From positions 310,001-374,000 of the forward strand of contig CAWGIG010000005.1 of NCBI GenBank assembly GCA_963822595.1: 64,000 bases of DNA, written 5' to 3'. The translations under genes were made by a program, and so were the position numbers. This stretch comes from CAVRUH01 sp963822595. GTDB taxonomy: Bacteria; Chlamydiota; Chlamydiia; Chlamydiales; Waddliaceae. Under the pieces are notes generated by a model. The model made no database searches and was not told where the DNA came from. It saw only the letters and a program-made list of their open reading frames with translations. Below, piece after piece: positions 63,001 through 64,000 of the stretch; within the stretch, counting starts at the first letter, position 1; each line of letters opens with the position of its first letter.

Positions 63001-64000
63001 ACGATCCGTTTGGGAGAAATACTTTGCGAAGGGTTCCATCGGTATTGTAGTAACTTCTTTCAGTAGTTCCGTCGGGATATTCTATCATCCAGGGTTTGCC
63101 ATGTGCCGTGCAGAAGATCTTGGTCTTAAACCCGTTCCCATCTGTTCTTGAAGTGATATTATTCAAAACATCGTAGGTCATTTTTTCCGAAGGAATCGAT
63201 TCGCAGCCATCGCCGGTGATAATCGGAGGATGGATGACTTCGATTTGGCGATTGAATTCATCGTAAACATATCGGGTGATGCTTCCGTAGACATCCGAGG
63301 AGCTAATTTTATTGCCTTTGAGGTCATAGGAATAAGTAAGGGCTAGACGAAGGCCATCGTTGTACACTTCTTCTTCGCGGATGAGTCGATTGGAAAAGTC
63401 ATAGACGTAAGAAATATAAAAATCGGTATTCTCGATTTGTTTTCGAATGCAGTTGCCGTTGGCGTCATAATCGTAGAACGATGTTTGCCCCATCGGATCG
63501 GTCTCGGAGGTGACTTTCCCCATCGAGTTATAGGTCCAGGATTTTGTGTAGGCGTGGTTTCCATGACAATCGTAAATGCTTTGATGCAGGATGTTTCCTT
63601 CAACGGAGTAGTCGTTGACGGTTCTACGAAGGGGTATTTCATTGCCGGTATCCATGTCTAGAGATACTTCATCGATGATTTTCGGCAGACCTATAGGCTG
63701 CGTTGTGTTTGTTTGGATCCGTTTAATCCGTCTTTCCGTGACGCCGGAAAGATTCTCTTTGCTTGAGTCATTACCATCGTCGATGGTTTCTAGGGTCAGA
63801 GACCCATTTGCATCGTATTCGAAAAACACTCTTTCTTTGATTTCTGAATTTACAACGATATATTTAGACTTAATCAAATCGGTTTTGGGGAAGTAAGTGT
63901 ACCGAGTTTCTTTTCTACCATCGTTTTCGGAAGCCACTTGATCCGCAAATGTATATGTAAATGTTTTCACATACTCATCAAAAGATCCCTGCCCTACAAG
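60013..64000 (-). pseudogene. Rhs/YD-repeat protein with a lipase-like C-terminal domain (cut by window edge; one frameshift)
   Basis: The frame is open at the right edge (LVGQGSFDEYVKTF…), so the N-terminus is missing. Some 30 YD repeats follow (YDYDANGNCIRKQIE, YVYDEFNRQIEVIHP, YTYDAFNRRMSKAVF), interrupted by one frameshift near 61935. The Rhs core ends with RYYDPEVGRWTTTDPLWF and NLYAYVQNNPIIFVDPNGL. The ~240-residue tip has IAIVFVNGIWNSKKDSMESAK and a nucleophile elbow AHSQG (about 60337–60351), an alpha/beta-hydrolase pattern that recalls chlamydial DUF687 proteins. It may be a toxin or effector delivered from an Rhs shell. The downstream lipoprotein could be its immunity factor. Confidence 0.82.

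Noticed and set aside
60013..64000. T6SS locus
   Set aside because: No VgrG, Hcp, PAAR or sheath gene is seen in the window; the Rhs gene alone does not show a T6SS.

Overview
The window is almost certainly from a chlamydia-like bacterium (phylum Chlamydiota), more likely an environmental lineage than Chlamydiaceae. The argument is gene order. It carries trxA, trmL, aspS, hisS, uhpC and dnaE as a block, the comEC / ptsH / ptsI / ybaB / dnaX neighbourhood, and pheT followed by a MORN-type lipoprotein (the CT475–CT476 arrangement). I recall all of these from Chlamydia genomes and did not check them by search. Unlike Chlamydiaceae, the blocks are broken up by accessory genes: orphan Tad-type pseudopilin genes, asnB, candidate effectors, an archaemetzincin and an Rhs protein.

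Layout. 0–5.7 kb: start of comEC (cut by the left edge), an oxidoreductase-like gene, a SUKH-domain gene, then the nitrogen-type PTS relay hprK–ptsH–ptsI, which is heavily frameshifted. 6–10 kb: tadE, tadG, a second tadE and asnB. 10.4–15.6 kb: ybaB–dnaX, galE and the HD-domain c-di-AMP phosphodiesterase pgpH. 15.7–21 kb: phosphohexomutase with a 39-codon membrane-protein gene in front, two candidate effector or membrane genes, and tandem ndk genes, one with a signal peptide. 21–30 kb: a ~1,717-residue protein with a nucleotidyltransferase-like head, pheT, and the MORN lipoprotein. 30–41 kb: uup, two P-loop GTPase-like paralogues, a MATE transporter with a structured leader, small paralogous proteins, trhO, a cysteine-phytase-like phosphatase and trxA. 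41–45 kb: the hisS–aspS–trmL operon. 45–49 kb: accessory island with three members of an unrecognised family flanking a membrane-anchored archaemetzincin. 49–58 kb: csaA, an FHA-domain membrane protein, uhpC, dnaE and an amino-acid permease. 58–64 kb: a truncated LRR gene, a lipoprotein and an Rhs protein with a lipase-like tip (cut by the right edge).

The most unusual signal is in the non-coding DNA. Nine long inverted repeats (about 120–620 bp), built from at least four unrelated short-motif families, each sit within about 40 bp of a stop codon and some supply the last codons of a gene. Two of them (2.1–2.6 kb and 36.1–36.8 kb) are nested palindromes whose internal hairpins keep the same apex and flanks but have completely different, still perfectly paired stems.

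Many conserved genes (hprK, ptsH, ptsI, galE, pgpH, dnaE, rhs and others) carry frameshifts while protein similarity continues across frames. Several coincide with homopolymer length changes and dnaE is essential, so sequencing error is the first explanation; true decay or slippage remains possible locally.
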